Positions 9,953-17,833 of a stretch of 64,000 nucleotides of DNA are shown here, piece by piece. Position numbers and translations under genes: made by a program. The stretch is taken from contig NZ_PSZE01000008.1 in NCBI RefSeq assembly GCF_002933465.1, positions 62,001-126,000 of the forward strand. Direction: 5' to 3'. How positions within the stretch are numbered: position 1 is the stretch's first letter; the number at the start of each line of letters is the position of its first letter. The notes below the pieces were generated by a model, which ran no database searches, was not told the origin of the DNA, and was given only the letters and a program-made list of their open reading frames with translations. Origin of the DNA: Nocardia nova. Its GTDB lineage: Bacteria > Actinomycetota > Actinomycetes > Mycobacteriales > Mycobacteriaceae.

Positions 9953-10176
9953 CAGTTGGCCCAGGCGCGCAGGCACCACAGCGGCTGCGGGGGAACGTGG
10001 TCCTCGCCTTCCAGCGGTTCGACGTCGACCGTGTAGTCGGGGTTCCAGTTCTTCAGCGCGGCGGGAACTCTCGCGATTACATCGGGGCTGGCGGTGTACA
10101 TGAGCGTCGGCGGACGTCCCTTGCCGAATTCGACTTTCACCAGCCGCTGTGGAAGCTGCTTGCTGCCCTCGTCCAT
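9952..10176 (-). CDS. Hypothetical 74-residue protein of the accessory island
   Basis: ATG at 10176 follows a strong GAGGAGGGGC ribosome-binding site. The product, starting MDEGSKQLPQRLVKVEF and ending PPQPLWCLRAWAN, is soluble and mildly basic at the N-terminus, with a WNPDYTVDVEPLEGED acidic middle; no known domain. It is divergent from the XRE regulator at 10325 across a gap of 148 bases containing a perfect inverted repeat, and is translationally coupled to a 39-residue membrane peptide. A target of that regulator is a reasonable guess; function unknown. Confidence 0.6.
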   Translation of the reverse strand: MDEGSKQLPQRLVKVEFGKGRPPTLMYTASPDVIARVPAALKNWNPDYTVDVEPLEGEDHVPPQPLWCLRAWAN

Positions 10177-10208
10177 CGCGCCGCCCCTCCTCGATTGGGT
10201 TGTGAGCA

Positions 10209-10252
10209 CACCCGGTATCGAGGGGTCATCGCCATCTCCCCGATACCGGGTG
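10209..10252. promoter_or_regulatory. Inverted repeat in the divergent promoter region (putative operator)
   Basis: Arms CACCCGGTATCG (10209-10220) and CGATACCGGGTG (10241-10252) are perfect 12-base inverted repeats separated by 20 bases. A TTGACG hexamer follows at about 10254. The element lies between two divergent genes, so an operator for the adjacent XRE-type regulator is more likely than a terminator. Confidence 0.55.
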
Positions 10253-10324
10253 CTTGACGAAAAGCCTTATTGATGTTCGCCTATCGAAAGGCTAGGGAGG
10301 GAATAGGGAATTACCCTTGAGGAC

Positions 10325-11506
10325 ATGAGCGCTGCGCCCCACGCCGGACAGACCATTGCGGCTGAGCGGAAACTCGCGGGTCTCAACCAGCGGCAATTAG
10401 CCGACCGCGCGAACTACAGCCTGGCGATGGTCAAGGCGGTGGAGCAAGGCCGGGAGCCTGCCAGCCCGGCGTTCCTGGCTGCCGCTGCGCGGGTGCTGCG
10501 CGTGGAACCCGAGCGGCTCACTGGCACGCCGTACCGCGACCTTATCGAGAAGGACGGGCCGCTGGAGGGACTGGCCGAGCTTCGAGCCGTGCTGGCGGAG
10601 GGCCGGTACGTGCGGGCCGTTGAGCCGCCGTCGCTGAGCGAGCTTGCCGCCGAGATGGGCGCTGTCGACCTTGCCTACCGGAATGACAAGGGCCGCATAG
10701 CTCTCGCGCGAATGCCGGGCCTCCTTCGCCATTTGTACGGTGCTCTGCACGAGGCCCGCGAAGACGAGCGAGGGCAGGTGTTCTCGTTGTTGTGCGCCGC
10801 ATACGTGACCACGGAACGGCTGTGCAGGCGGTTCGGCTTTATCCAGCTCGCTCCGACTGTGCTCGACCGGCTCGAATGGGCTGCTGAGTCGGCGGACGAC
10901 CCGTTGTACGAGGCGCAAGCCAAGGTGAAGCGGGCGCGGGTCCTGATGTACCACGACGCGAACGACACTGGGCTCCGACTCGTCGAAGACGCCCTCGACG
11001 AGATTGAAGGAGACGGCGAAGCTGCGAATGCAGTGCGCGGCTACGCGCACCTGTGCGGGGCGATTGTGGCCGCCCGGGGTATGCGCTCCGATACCGCCGC
11101 CGAACACATCGAACACGCGCGACGCCTCGCCCCGACGATGCCGGGTGAATCCGAGCTGTACGGCACGTTGTTCGGGCCGACGAACGTTGGAATTCATTCT
11201 GTAGCAGTGGCATTGGAGGCTGGAGATCCCGCCAGGGCGGCGCGGGAAGGATCGTCTCTCGTGCTCCCCAAGGAAATCGCACCGCCACGTGCGGGGCACC
11301 ACTGGCAAGACGTGAGCCGCGCATGGCTCATGATAGGCAAACCGGATCAAGCGCTGGACGCGCTGAATCGGGCGCGGCGGATTGCCCCGCAGCAGACCCG
11401 CCTGCACCCGTCGGTCCGAGAAACGGTCTATGGAATCGCTGCGGCACAACGCCGACAGTCCAACAGCCTTACCGGGTTCGCTAGCTGGCTGGGCGTCCAA
11501 CTCTGA
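10325..11506 (+). CDS. XRE-family helix-turn-helix regulator with TPR-like C-terminal region
   Basis: A 393-residue protein. Residues about 10-60 form a Cro/C1-type helix-turn-helix (LNQRQLADRANYSLAMVKAVEQG). The rest is helical with TPR-like repeats, for example AWLMIGKPDQALDALNRARRIAP near the C-terminus and AAEHIEHARRLAP before it. This layout is common in actinobacterial regulators and in peptide-responsive regulators of mobile elements. ATG follows TTGAGGAC. It is divergent from two small island genes over a palindrome that may be its operator. A ligand cannot be deduced. Confidence 0.8.
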   Translation: MSAAPHAGQTIAAERKLAGLNQRQLADRANYSLAMVKAVEQGREPASPAFLAAAARVLRVEPERLTGTPYRDLIEKDGPLEGLAELRAVLAEGRYVRAVEPPSLSELAAEMGAVDLAYRNDKGRIALARMPGLLRHLYGALHEAREDERGQVFSLLCAAYVTTERLCRRFGFIQLAPTVLDRLEWAAESADDPLYEAQAKVKRARVLMYHDANDTGLRLVEDALDEIEGDGEAANAVRGYAHLCGAIVAARGMRSDTAAEHIEHARRLAPTMPGESELYGTLFGPTNVGIHSVAVALEAGDPARAAREGSSLVLPKEIAPPRAGHHWQDVSRAWLMIGKPDQALDALNRARRIAPQQTRLHPSVRETVYGIAAAQRRQSNSLTGFASWLGVQL

Positions 11507-11540
11507 CCGCAGTGTCGGTGCTTGGTGACAGAATCGCGGC

Positions 11541-11702
11541 GTGTCGCCTCAAGTAATCGAGATTGTGCAACATTCGCCCGCATGGTGGCAGGCTTGGCTG
11601 CCGCTATTGAGTTCGGTGATCGTCGCGGCAGCTGCCTTTACGGGCGTTCTAATCAGCAATCGGACCAACCGAGCAGCGATAGCTGCTGCCGACGACCGGT
11701 GA
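11541..11702 (+). pseudogene. Small membrane protein gene truncated by an IS element
   Basis: The GTG-started frame encodes one membrane helix (LLSSVIVAAAAFTGVLI) followed by the polar run SNRTNRAAIAAADDR, the usual beginning of a small actinobacterial membrane protein with a cytoplasmic coiled-coil tail. It stops exactly where the insertion element begins: the TGA is formed by the element's terminal TGAGG. On the other side of the element an in-frame NLEAAYLLLIEDC-stop segment (12602 to about 12643) may be the lost C-terminus. The 53-residue product is therefore probably a remnant, though it could still be made. Confidence 0.55.
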
Positions 11703-12601
11703 GGGGCCGGGAATTTCTCGGACAGCGAGATTTTTGATCAGCTCAAGCTGCCTGATTCCGATCGAACCATTCTGACTCTACTTCGTTCGGTGTTCGGTAG
11801 TCAATTGCGGAGTGAATCCGAATCTGGTTGTACCGCAGCTCGATATAGCGGGTGACATCCTTGCGGGCGTGTTCCCGGGTCGGGTATTGGGTTCGGTTCA
11901 CGCGCTCGTTCTTCAGGGTGCCGTTGAACGATTCTGCCCACGCGTTGTCATAGCAGTTCCTGTGCGGCCTACCGACCGTAGGATGCCGAGCTCTTTCGCC
12001 ACTGCCGCGAATTCAGCGGAAAGATACTGGCTGCCGCGGTCGCTGTGAAAAATTGTCTTTCCGGCGGCGAGGGGCAGGTTCCGGGCGGCCATGCGCAGTG
12101 CCTCGGTGACCAATTCGGTGCGCATGTGATCAGCCATCGCATAGCCGACGACCTTCTTCGAAATAACAGTCGAGCACTGTGGCGAGATACAGCCATCCTT
12201 CCCAGGTTCGGATGTAGGTGATGTCGCCGACGAGTTTGCGTCCGGGCGCGTCGGCGGTGAAGTCGCGCGCCACCCGGTCCGGCAGGTCGGCGGCGTCGCC
12301 GGCGACGGTGGTGACCGGCCGGAACGGCCGGGGCTGGCACGGCACCAGCCCCGGCTGGCGCATGATTTTCCGGACAGTGTCCGGATCGACCTTGTTTCAC
12401 CCAGTTCCGGATCGTCTGATCAGTTACCCCGCAATCGCGTGCGACATCGGCGACCGGTCGAGACTTCTCGACCACCTCACGTGCCGCTGTTTCCCGGAAC
12501 TCCGGGCTGAACTGACGCGACTTCTTCTGTGCCACAAACAACTCCGTTCAGTTACCCAAATTCTACTTTGGGTCACTGTTCGAGAAAGTTCCGGCACCTC
12601 A
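11700..12601. mobile_element. IS3-family insertion sequence, internally deleted derivative (about 0.9 kb)
   Basis: Imperfect terminal inverted repeats define the ends. The left end TGAGGGGCCGGGAATTTCTC and the right end on the other strand TGAGGTGCCGGAACTTTCTC continue to match past this point. The interior carries a fused, frameshifted OrfA/OrfB transposase on the minus strand. IS3 elements are normally 1.2-1.5 kb, so about a third is missing. No clear target duplication is visible. It should not move by itself. Confidence 0.8.
11743..12535 (-). pseudogene. IS3-family transposase remnant (OrfA-OrfB deletion fusion, two frameshifts)
   Basis: Reading from GTG at 12535, the first ~48 residues are an OrfA helix-turn-helix (FSPEFRETAAREVVEKSRPV, VTDQTIRNWVKQ). 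A deletion then joins this out of frame to OrfB at VDPDTVRKIMRQPGL. OrfB continues with the DDE integrase core: GDITYIRTWEGWLYLATVLD, an extra base near 12160, then VVGYAMADHMRTELV and FHSDRGSQYLSAEF. A missing base near 11965 precedes CYDNAWAESFNGTLKNE, and the frame ends at 11743. With two frame breaks and the OrfA/B junction deleted, no active transposase can be made. Confidence 0.85.
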
Positions 12602-12685
12602 ACTTGGAGGCGGCGTATCTGCTGCTGATCGAAGACTGCTGAGCCTCAAACCCTGCCACTTCACCCCCTGACGGAGGTCGCCCCA

Positions 12686-13339
12686 GTGATAGTCAAACTA
12701 CCGTCCAAAGACGAACTGCTGGAAGCGTGCAACGGCACCGTGCGGATGAACCATCCGGTCCTCCACACTGCCCGCAAACTGGCCGCGCTCCATACCGCCC
12801 GCAGGATCGCCACCCATCACAATATCCACGAATCAGATCGGTCCCGTGCCGATCTGGTGCGTGCAATCGACTGCTGGGTGGTGGCGAATCTGCCGCAGGC
12901 GGGGGGCGCCTCATACCTTCACACCGAGTCGGTCGGAATGGTCATCGACCGCATCGCCCAATACTGCGTGGACGCGCAGACCGCGCTGAATAGCCCTGTG
13001 GCCGAGCCGAACCGCCACTTCCTCTGGCAGCGACTCGCCGAACTCGCCGTCGCCTACACCGACTTGGCCTTCGAGATCAGCGCAGGCCTCCGCAGACTGC
13101 CGACCCTCACGTATCCGTGGACAACGCTCGACGCCGTCAATAGCCGAGCGCGTGAGATGGATTCATGGTCATCGTCGGGGTCGTGTTCGCCTGTTCGGCC
13201 TCGCGAGTATGACCTGCCCCGAACAAGTTTGGCGGAAAAACGCAAGGCTGGGAGTAGAAGAATCCCGACGCGAACGAGCCCAGCGAAGCCGCCTACCTCC
13301 AGAAGGCTTTGGGCCCTCTCTTCGGTGGCATCGTCCTGA
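12686..13339 (+). CDS. DUF4254-like protein with aberrant C-terminal tail
   Basis: GTG at 12686 follows GACGGAGG. Residues 1 to about 150 match the DUF4254 pattern (ADLVRAIDCWVV, HTESVGMVIDRIAQYCVDA, WQRLAELAVAYTDLAFEI, SAGLRRLPTL). These are helical proteins of unknown role found in Nocardia and relatives, often near phage or island genes. The last ~60 residues (from about SWSSSGSCSP) are serine/arginine-rich, unlike the family, and lie over another frame holding a decayed membrane-protein gene. The natural stop was probably lost by a small mutation. N-terminal function unknown. Confidence 0.6.
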   Translation: MIVKLPSKDELLEACNGTVRMNHPVLHTARKLAALHTARRIATHHNIHESDRSRADLVRAIDCWVVANLPQAGGASYLHTESVGMVIDRIAQYCVDAQTALNSPVAEPNRHFLWQRLAELAVAYTDLAFEISAGLRRLPTLTYPWTTLDAVNSRAREMDSWSSSGSCSPVRPREYDLPRTSLAEKRKAGSRRIPTRTSPAKPPTSRRLWALSSVASS

Positions 13340-13365
13340 TCGTGGTCGGCTTCAGATTGTTCTGA
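13165..13365 (+). pseudogene. Decayed small membrane protein gene with two in-frame stops (DUF6199-like)
   Basis: One frame of 67 codons reads MVIVGVVFACSASRV, then TGA, then PAPNKFGGKTQGWE, then TAG, then KNPDANEPSEAAYLQKALG and a final hydrophobic helix GGIVLIVVGFRLF. The W-E-x-K-N-P-D-A-N-E-P-S block resembles a family of small two-helix actinobacterial membrane proteins. Both stops can be explained by single-base changes (TGG to TGA, TAC to TAG). The frame is out of phase with the DUF4254-like gene it overlaps. A pseudogene is likeliest; stop-codon readthrough is a remote alternative. Confidence 0.55.
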
Positions 13366-13525
13366 TCTGAGTACAAGCTCAAACGCGCTTGCCCGTAACG
13401 AAGTTGCGTTGACGCGACCCGATGTGGGTGCCAGGGGTCGGCACGTCGGGCCCTCTGTCGGCGGGAACCAGTGCCTTCCTCCTGATAGCCTTCTTCGCGA
13501 CAAGAATCTGTGAGGGGCCCCGGAG

Positions 13526-13915
13526 ATGGCGGACGAGATCGACTACGGCCAGGCTGAGATTCAGGCGTTCAACAACTTGGCGGCGGCTGGGGGAGTGCGC
13601 TACGACGAGGCTGCAGCCAAAAAGGCAGTTCAGCTCTATCAGAATGCCATAGACAGGCTTACTGCTATCCAGAGAAAACTGGGAACAGTGCAGAACGCCG
13701 GTGGCTTCGGTGGATTCCAAACCGGTAGAGAGTTGCAGCAGGGATTCTCGCGCAAGGCCAGCGACGGAATTTTTGTGGTGCAGCAATTGATCGACGGTGC
13801 CATGCAACTTCAAGAAGCATATCTGCGGGCCGGCAATCTCATCAGCGAGGCTGACTCGCTAAACCAAAAACGAATTGCGATGACGTCGGCGCCACCCGCT
13901 CCGGGAGGAATGTAA
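13526..13915 (+). CDS. Small ESX-associated protein, WXG100-like helical hairpin
   Basis: A 129-residue helical protein. A first long helix (YDEAAAKKAVQLYQNAIDRLTAIQRKL) leads to a turn GGFGGFQTGREL and a second helix (GIFVVQQLIDGAMQLQEAYLRAGNLISEAD), with a proline/glycine end. This is the helix-turn-helix layout of WXG100-superfamily type VII cargo, with F-G-G in place of W-x-G. It starts one base-pair step ahead of a DUF3558 lipoprotein gene (stop at 13915, ATG at 13917), a pairing frequent in Nocardia. Secretion is inferred, not shown. Codon use is less G+C-rich than the chromosome. Confidence 0.6.
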   Translation: MADEIDYGQAEIQAFNNLAAAGGVRYDEAAAKKAVQLYQNAIDRLTAIQRKLGTVQNAGGFGGFQTGRELQQGFSRKASDGIFVVQQLIDGAMQLQEAYLRAGNLISEADSLNQKRIAMTSAPPAPGGM

Positions 13916-13916
13916 A

Positions 13917-14522
13917 ATGAAAGTAAGCGGTCTGGCGATTGTGCTGGCTGCAAGTGCGGTCGTTCTGAGTTCATGCGCAGCCGGGGGCGGTGATTCTGAT
14001 CCTGCCAATACTGAACAACCATCGACCAGTTCGGGCCCGAGCGTAGCGGTGTCTGTCAAACCCGCCCCCGAACAGGATCCTGATGGCAGACAACCGGTAA
14101 AATTCGATCCTTGCCTCAAGGTTGGTGACTCTACGATCAAGAGTGCCGGTTTTGATCCGCAGACGAGAGAACGTGCCGACCAGGTGCATACCGGATACGC
14201 ATTTATTGGATGCTCTTTCGAGCGTAGAGAAGATGTCTACGGTTCGCCACATCGAGTGGGGTCACTTACCATTTCCTCCACGGACATTACTCTCGACCAA
14301 TTTCGTCAACGCGAAAACGGTAAGGCTACCGAAGTGAACGTTAATGGTCGACCTGCGATTACCTACAAGGGAATGGGTCCGGAGACCTGTTTCGTTACGA
14401 TGACCGGTCCCGATGCAACCATAAGTCTGCAATTGGACAGCATGAGTGCATTGACTGGGTGGCGGTCATGTGATCATGCCCAGGAAATCGCCTCGACCAT
14501 CGAAGCCGCATTGCCGAAGTAG
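13917..14522 (+). CDS. DUF3558-family lipoprotein
   Basis: A 201-residue precursor with a signal sequence and lipobox VVLSSC (Cys20). The mature domain has the DUF3558 pattern: FDPCLKVGDSTIKSAGFDP near its start, an internal GCSFERRE, VNGRPAITYKG, and a late CDHAQEIASTIEAALP. DUF3558 lipoproteins are confined mainly to mycolate actinomycetes, often beside ESX-associated genes; their role in the envelope is unknown. It is likely co-transcribed with the upstream WXG100-like gene. The gene is noticeably richer in A+T than the housekeeping genes, consistent with recent arrival. Confidence 0.8.
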   Translation: MKVSGLAIVLAASAVVLSSCAAGGGDSDPANTEQPSTSSGPSVAVSVKPAPEQDPDGRQPVKFDPCLKVGDSTIKSAGFDPQTRERADQVHTGYAFIGCSFERREDVYGSPHRVGSLTISSTDITLDQFRQRENGKATEVNVNGRPAITYKGMGPETCFVTMTGPDATISLQLDSMSALTGWRSCDHAQEIASTIEAALPK

Positions 14523-14564
14523 TGTCTCTTGGCGATAAGGCGTACTCCCCGAATATGAAAGTTC

Positions 14565-15308
14565 TCATTCGGCCCATCCCGGGCTGAACGGCTCAATCTT
14601 GGGTGGCTCGTTTTCGGTCCGGGTCGGCTTCGGCGGTTGCGGGCCGCCCCAGCGCGATTCAGCCCAGTCGACACAGGGCTTTCGATAGTTGTCGTATTCG
14701 TACTGGTAGTGGACCAAGGCGAATCTTGAAAAGACATCGTGGTTAGGTCGAGCCGAACGGTCGGGTGGACCGGGAATTATCGGTCCTGAAGGAACCTTCG
14801 CTGGCTGGCTATTCTTCGCTGTGCTGTCTACTTCGCCTGCGAGTCCTATTGCGATGGCTTCCAGATTCTGCTTGCGGTTCGCGGGGTCGGGGTAAGGGTA
14901 CTTCCCATCGACCTTGGTGGCCGTTTCAGACATATCTTTACATACGATCCATCGTGAATCGTGGTCAAGCTTCAAATGGAGATACGCTGTTCCGACGCCC
15001 GCGCGCATTGGATGGTCTCGAACGGCATCATAGTTTCCGCCGTCATCGACGTATCGCCAACCAGGATACCCGTAGTCTCGGTCCAAAAATTCCGCAATGG
15101 TATTGCTCTCGATAGTTGCGCGGACAATCTGCATATCGGGCGACTGCAAATCGATGCCGCTGTCCGCCGACCAGCGGAAGGAGATAGACCAGGGAGGTAT
15201 GCTTGCCTTCTCTTCTTTCCCATCCCCTGTGCTACTACATGAAGTCGCGAAGGCCAACAAGATGACCAGGGGTGCAGTATATCGGCGGAATAGCTTCCAT
15301 TGAAACAT
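14565..15308 (-). CDS. Lipoprotein of unknown function in ESX cargo operon
   Basis: A 247-residue precursor with basic N-terminus (MFQWKLFRRY), hydrophobic stretch and lipobox FATSC (Cys24). The mature part has aromatic-rich segments (GYPGWRYVDDGGNYDAV, YLHLKLDHDSRWIVCKD) and a proline-rich tail; no named domain. Two cysteines (WIVCKD and YRKPCVDW) could form a disulfide. Its ATG overlaps the stop of the 841-residue gene (TAATG), so it is translationally coupled to it. This suggests an immunity-like, anchoring or export-accessory role for that large protein. That is inference only. Confidence 0.7.
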   Translation of the reverse strand: MFQWKLFRRYTAPLVILLAFATSCSSTGDGKEEKASIPPWSISFRWSADSGIDLQSPDMQIVRATIESNTIAEFLDRDYGYPGWRYVDDGGNYDAVRDHPMRAGVGTAYLHLKLDHDSRWIVCKDMSETATKVDGKYPYPDPANRKQNLEAIAIGLAGEVDSTAKNSQPAKVPSGPIIPGPPDRSARPNHDVFSRFALVHYQYEYDNYRKPCVDWAESRWGGPQPPKPTRTENEPPKIEPFSPGWAE

Positions 15309-17833
15309 TATTGCCCCTTCAGTACGCGACTCTTGTACATCTCCTCGGATTTGGTGAACGCGTCATTGTCAAAGCGTTGGTCAACGGTTGCAATGCGGAA
15401 TTTGTCGGTGTCGACGCCCAGTCCATCGAGCCATGCGTCGGCCGCTGAAGAGAAGTGGTTTTGCGCTTGAAAGTTCCGCTCGGTCCCCGGCTGTCCCACG
15501 ATCTCCTCGTAACTTTTGAGACGACCATTTTCGAGCCATTCGGATGGAAATTGGTCTGCTTGATTCGGGACATGCTGAAATAGATTCGGGTCCTGTTGAG
15601 CTTTGGCTTGGAGCATCGAATAGAACATCTGACTCCTCAGGTCGTTCCGAACGATCTCCTGCTGTTCTTTCGGAATATACGTGTCTTCCGGTTTTATTCC
15701 GTCGGCGATAACTTTGCCCGCCACATCGATCGCCGTTCCTGCGAACGGCGCTTTCTCGCCAACTCCGTCGGAGAGAATGCTGGCAGCGATATCTACGCCG
15801 AGCTTCTTTCTTCCAGCGCTTTCCGCGGCTGCGTCGGTATCGTTCAGATGACGATCGTATGCCTCCGCTCGCAATCCTTGCTCCTGGTACGCCAAGAGTC
15901 GTCCGGCGGCTTCGGTATAAAGACCGCGGTCATTGGAATGCAGCCCGGACGCAGCCGCGTACTGCGCTGCGTAATCGTTCGTTCGCTGTGTGATCGCGGC
16001 ATTCCATGCGCCTGATGACACCGGATCAGTGTTGAACAAGGCGGACAACCGCACCGCCTGAAGATCTCTGTTTTCGCTCGTGCTATCACGAAGCGCGAAC
16101 CCTGATGTTGGGTCGCCCGGCGCACCTGCGATATTGTCCAGGTAGGGAATCATTGCACCGGTCAGCTGGCGAGTCAGTCCAGGATTGATCTGCCCGATGG
16201 ATTGGCGGTCGTGGCCGGGCATGTTCATCAACGCCTCGAACGGCCCGATCTTGCCGTCCTTCCCATCGGTGTCTGCAGTCAGCAGTGCTGCCAACCCGGA
16301 AGCTGCGCGGCCGGCCATATGCGACTGGTCGGCTGTTACTTCGGGATGCCCATCGGTTGCGGGATGCGGAGTCGCCTGCTCGCCAATCCAATTGAACAGC
16401 TGGGGCGGCTGCTTGCCGTTGGAGTCGTCCCAGTCGTATTGCAGCAGCGGTTGGATGACCTTCTTGGGGTCGTAGCCTTGGTCCAGCGGCACGGAACCTG
16501 GCTCGGTCTGGCCTGTGAGTAGTTGCGTGGTGGCTTCGTGGTTGCGGCTCGAGACTTCCAGGTAGTCGCGCATGACGCCCTCCATCGAGGAGCGCTCGAT
16601 CGGTTTCCCCGGCATGTTCACGGTGTCGTTGGTCATGCCTGGCGTTCCGAGGGCTGCCGCCTGGCGCGTGAGTTCACGTGAGAACTCGGTGCCGGGTTCG
16701 AACCCAGGGTTGGTCTGCTTGATCAGATCCCCGAAGCGCTTGGTTTCATCGAGGAATCGGTGCTGACCGGCGAGCTCCGAGTCCGGCGGGCAGGTCGGGT
16801 AGGTCGTGGCATTGGCGTCCGGGCCGCCGACTCGCGTCGACACCAGCTTGCGGAGGTCGTCCGGAAGCTGCTTGTAGCTGCCAGGTGATTGCAGCGACCC
16901 GTCCGGGTTGCGCCCGGTGCCGATGCGTTCGTTCGATACGACCATGAGCCCGTTGGCAAGTGCGTCTCGCCGGGCCGCGGCCACCGGATTGCCGCTGTCC
17001 TCTTGGCCCTTCAGATAGTCGTTCATCGCGAGGATGCCGTCCTTGCCAGCGCCTTGATAGAACTCGCGGTAGTACGCCTGGGTTGAGGCGGGAAGCGTCG
17101 CGACGTCCTTGCCATTGGCGAGGTCCTCTAGATCCTGCTCGGTGAGGACGCCCTCGGGCAGATGTCCGGCGATCTCTTCCAGCTTGGCCTTATCGACGGT
17201 GCCGTCTGGGCGGACGGCGTCGTGGACCGCTTTGCCGTCGTCATGGCCGAATTTCGCTGTGTCAGAGGGGGTTACCGATGCATCGATGCCTTGGCCGAGT
17301 AGATCGCCGCGCCCGCGAATCTTCTCTGCTGCGTTCGTGATTGCGGTGGCGACCTCGCTGATGGCGCCGGCCAGGCTGTAGTACGCGGTATTGATCAACC
17401 CTTGGTGGTGGTCGATGCGTTCTTTGGTTTTGCGCAGGTCGTCTTGGATTTGGGAGCCGCTGAGGATGGCCTGTTTGGTTTGGACTGCCCACCGGTCGTT
17501 GACGATCAGCGCGAGGGGCGATTCGGTGTCGGCTTCCGCGTCGGCGACCTTGCCCAGCAGGATTCGGCGCTCGTCGGCGAGGCGGCCGTCAGCGCCGCGT
17601 AGGGCGGCCGTGGCGTCGCGAATTTCCTGGGATAGCTTGCGGCCCTCGGTGTTCTCTTCGCTGAAGCGGTCGTAGGCGGCGTCGCGGGCGCCGCCGACCC
17701 AGTTCGTGCCGGTGAACTGGGTGAGCATGCGGCCGAGTTGGGTTTCGTAAGTTCCTATGGCCGTGTCGATTTGGGTGGCCCACTCCGACAGCTTGCCGGT
17801 GTTCCACTTCTCGACGTCTGGACGTGTTGGCAT
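15308..17833 (-). CDS. Large WXG-like ESX cargo protein, 841 residues
   Basis: The N-terminal ~100 residues look like a WXG100-type helical hairpin: a first helix, W45-V-G47 in the turn (TNWVGGARDAAYDRF), then a second helix with many charged residues. The central and C-terminal parts are long, helical and hydrophilic without membrane spans or a recognised catalytic motif. It resembles proteins labelled TPR-repeat-region-containing in Nocardia, which accompany ESX genes. ATG at 17833 overlaps the stop of the EspC-like gene. Large LXG/WXG-headed proteins of this size are often polymorphic toxins, but no toxin active site is visible here. Confidence 0.65.
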   Translation of the reverse strand: MPTRPDVEKWNTGKLSEWATQIDTAIGTYETQLGRMLTQFTGTNWVGGARDAAYDRFSEENTEGRKLSQEIRDATAALRGADGRLADERRILLGKVADAEADTESPLALIVNDRWAVQTKQAILSGSQIQDDLRKTKERIDHHQGLINTAYYSLAGAISEVATAITNAAEKIRGRGDLLGQGIDASVTPSDTAKFGHDDGKAVHDAVRPDGTVDKAKLEEIAGHLPEGVLTEQDLEDLANGKDVATLPASTQAYYREFYQGAGKDGILAMNDYLKGQEDSGNPVAAARRDALANGLMVVSNERIGTGRNPDGSLQSPGSYKQLPDDLRKLVSTRVGGPDANATTYPTCPPDSELAGQHRFLDETKRFGDLIKQTNPGFEPGTEFSRELTRQAAALGTPGMTNDTVNMPGKPIERSSMEGVMRDYLEVSSRNHEATTQLLTGQTEPGSVPLDQGYDPKKVIQPLLQYDWDDSNGKQPPQLFNWIGEQATPHPATDGHPEVTADQSHMAGRAASGLAALLTADTDGKDGKIGPFEALMNMPGHDRQSIGQINPGLTRQLTGAMIPYLDNIAGAPGDPTSGFALRDSTSENRDLQAVRLSALFNTDPVSSGAWNAAITQRTNDYAAQYAAASGLHSNDRGLYTEAAGRLLAYQEQGLRAEAYDRHLNDTDAAAESAGRKKLGVDIAASILSDGVGEKAPFAGTAIDVAGKVIADGIKPEDTYIPKEQQEIVRNDLRSQMFYSMLQAKAQQDPNLFQHVPNQADQFPSEWLENGRLKSYEEIVGQPGTERNFQAQNHFSSAADAWLDGLGVDTDKFRIATVDQRFDNDAFTKSEEMYKSRVLKGQ

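Noticed and set aside
13165..13365. Stop-codon recoding (selenocysteine or pyrrolysine) in the small membrane protein
   Set aside because: Two different stops, no visible SECIS-like structure and no supporting genes; pseudogene decay is simpler.
16680..16720. GGGTTCGAACCCAGG sequence resembling a tRNA T arm
   Set aside because: No acceptor or anticodon stems around it, and it lies within the coding sequence of the 841-residue ESX protein.
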